Source of the DNA: Mucilaginibacter sp.
GTDB taxonomy: Bacteria > Bacteroidota > Bacteroidia > Sphingobacteriales > Sphingobacteriaceae
Direction of reading: 5' to 3'
Assembly (NCBI GenBank): GCA_014376655.1
Contig: JACMRC010000517.1
Coordinates: 1-6,921, forward strand
Length of the DNA stretch: 6,921 nt
Below, piece after piece: positions 6,701 to 6,921 of the stretch. The notes beneath the pieces were generated by a model. That model saw only the letters and a list, made by a program, of their open reading frames with translations. It was not told the DNA's origin and ran no database searches. Within the stretch, counting starts at the first letter, position 1. The number at the start of each line of letters is the position of its first letter. A program made the position numbers and the translations under genes.

Positions 6701-6921
6701 TCGGGGTGTTCCTGGGTGTAAGTATCTTCGGTATGACCATTACTATTGTAATGACTGGTGTAGGTATTATAGCGCTGGCTGGGGTAGTGGTAGGTAACGG
6801 TCTCTTGCTCGTAGAGTTTACCGACCTGTTGATGGAACAGGGCCAAAACCTGCACGATGCCGTTGTTGAAGCCGGCCGTACCCGTATGACACCGGTTGTG
6901 TTAACAGCTACCGCAGCGATA
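3769..6921 (+). CDS. RND-family (HAE1/AcrB-like) inner-membrane efflux pump, C-terminus beyond window
   Basis: The frame is open for 1051 codons and reaches the right edge without a stop. This is the proton-driven pump of the tripartite system. TM1 is at about 20-36, followed by a large periplasmic porter loop (about 38-345) with the family's N-terminal signature (LPKENFPDI, then a Y.G.SP..IE.LVT-type segment). TM2-TM6 lie within about 349-500. The TM4 motif GIVVDDAIVVIEN carries Asp414 and Asp415, matching AcrB Asp407/Asp408. Two further hydrophobic stretches (about 524-540 and 544-562) precede TM7 (about 591-609), more than AcrB has. The second periplasmic loop runs about 612-935, then TM8-TM10. 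Arg1039 (in RTRMTP) aligns with AcrB Arg971. At the place of AcrB Lys940 in TM10 the sequence is VVVGNGLLLVEF, with Gly1009. AcrB-like pumps have about 1030-1050 residues, so perhaps 60-100 residues are missing here. The gene starts 23 bp after the adaptor and is surely in the same operon. Substrate unknown. Confidence 0.95.
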   Translation, partial: MKDLGKQFGPSSWAIENKTAVYVMVFLITVLGLISYNNLPKENFPDIAQSKVFVTTQYLGQSPQNIEILVTRQIEKKLKSLKGLKKVTSNSYQNVSIITCEFNGNILIKDAKTDVKEAVDKATPDLPQNDNNLKESTISDINVADLPILYINISGNYDLKKLKEYADNLKDDIESYKEISKVDEIGALKPEIQINVDLNKMTAAQVSFDDITRAIGAENIITSAGTLKIDGVRRSIDIKQDFKNADEVKAMVIRNPKGQAIYLRDIAEVKDSFHEQESYARLKNTKDNDFKSVITLAVSKRAGENLIQASDKINQLIVTKQKTIFPKGLNIVVTGDQSDKTRTTINDLVNTIIIGFILVTIILMFFMGTTNALFVAMSVPLSCFIAFLVMPVIGFTLNMIVLFSFLLALGIVVDDAIVVIENTHRIFRNGAIPIKEAAKAAAGEVFLPVFSGTMTTLAPFIPLAFWNSLIGKFMFFLPITLIITLLASLLVAYIINPVFAVDFMKPHQDGEHDNPKFDKKVRRALIFLGIAAVVGYLINFGIGNFVVLAAALYLLNHFVLLKIIDRFQKNGWPRFQAWYARWIERAVQRPWWVLFGTVCLFVFSIFFMVARSPKVEFFPQADPNFVFVYITLPTGTDQDYTNEVTKKLEQKVAQVVEPDKDIVSSVISNVTVAVTDPQSEDQGNYPNKGKISVAFVEFGKRNGKNTRDVLNRIRKAITGSVPGAKISIDQENGGPPTQKDISIELIGDDLDSLVKTSDRLKKYLAKQNIAGIEELIPDVESDKPEIVFDIDRERANREGINSQQISMALFTSIYGMKAADFRNTKEDNYEINIRAQEDQRNNIDAIRNLKITYRDMATGGAVRQVPISAFTNIRYTNTYSNIKHKQQRRVLTLGSNVIKPFNANEVNANIQRAINDFKKPDTILIKMGGGQEDQQEAALFLLTALGASFGLILIILMIQFNSIGKTFIIISEILFSIIGVFLGVSIFGMTITIVMTGVGIIALAGVVVGNGLLLVEFTDLLMEQGQNLHDAVVEAGRTRMTPVVLTATAAI

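Noticed and set aside
6037..6855. Three overlapping minus-strand open frames (76-130 codons)
   Set aside because: They overlap one another and are antisense to the conserved pump sequence; the translations are low-complexity or unremarkable, with no start context or family likeness.
1..6921. Search for CRISPR arrays, tRNA or rRNA genes, insertion-sequence ends, toxin-antitoxin or phage genes
   Set aside because: No regular repeats, cloverleaf-like segments, transposase motifs or mobile-element ends were seen; the window is accounted for by purB, the divergent spacer and the efflux operon.

Overview
The window looks like chromosomal DNA from a member of the Bacteroidota, most likely the Sphingobacteriaceae (Pedobacter/Mucilaginibacter type). 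The evidence is moderately AT-rich coding sequence, no Shine-Dalgarno sequences before the starts, A-rich leaders, promoter-like boxes of the TAnnTTTG type, and protein sequences with a Bacteroidota character. The genus is inferred, not shown.

Layout. Positions 1-275 (minus strand) hold the first 91 codons of adenylosuccinate lyase (purB); the rest of that gene lies left of the window. A 197-bp divergent spacer (276-472) follows. It carries a promoter-like box for each direction, a 9-bp direct repeat and two clear inverted repeats. On the plus strand come four genes in one direction: a TetR-family repressor (473-1084), a TolC-family outer-membrane channel (1172-2536), a lipoprotein periplasmic adaptor of the RND/HlyD type (2642-3745), and the first 1051 codons of an RND inner-membrane pump (3769 to the right edge, open and unfinished). 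The gaps are 87, 105 and 23 bp. No convincing terminator lies between the genes, so a single operon is likely.

How it works together. The pump, adaptor and outer-membrane channel form the three parts of a tripartite proton-driven efflux machine spanning both membranes. The TetR protein encoded first most likely represses its own promoter, and with it the whole operon, by binding the perfect 8-bp inverted repeat (421-452) that abuts the tetR promoter. The substrate cannot be read from the sequence. Neighbouring purB is a housekeeping gene and is probably unrelated in function.

The overall system is a known type and I do not see a new one. The points worth a second look are: a glycine in the pump where the TM10 lysine of AcrB's proton relay would be; an apparent extra pair of membrane helices between TM6 and TM7; the two palindromes in the divergent spacer; and a misleading upstream ATG (2567), preceded by a four-codon mini-ORF, before the true lipoprotein start at 2642.
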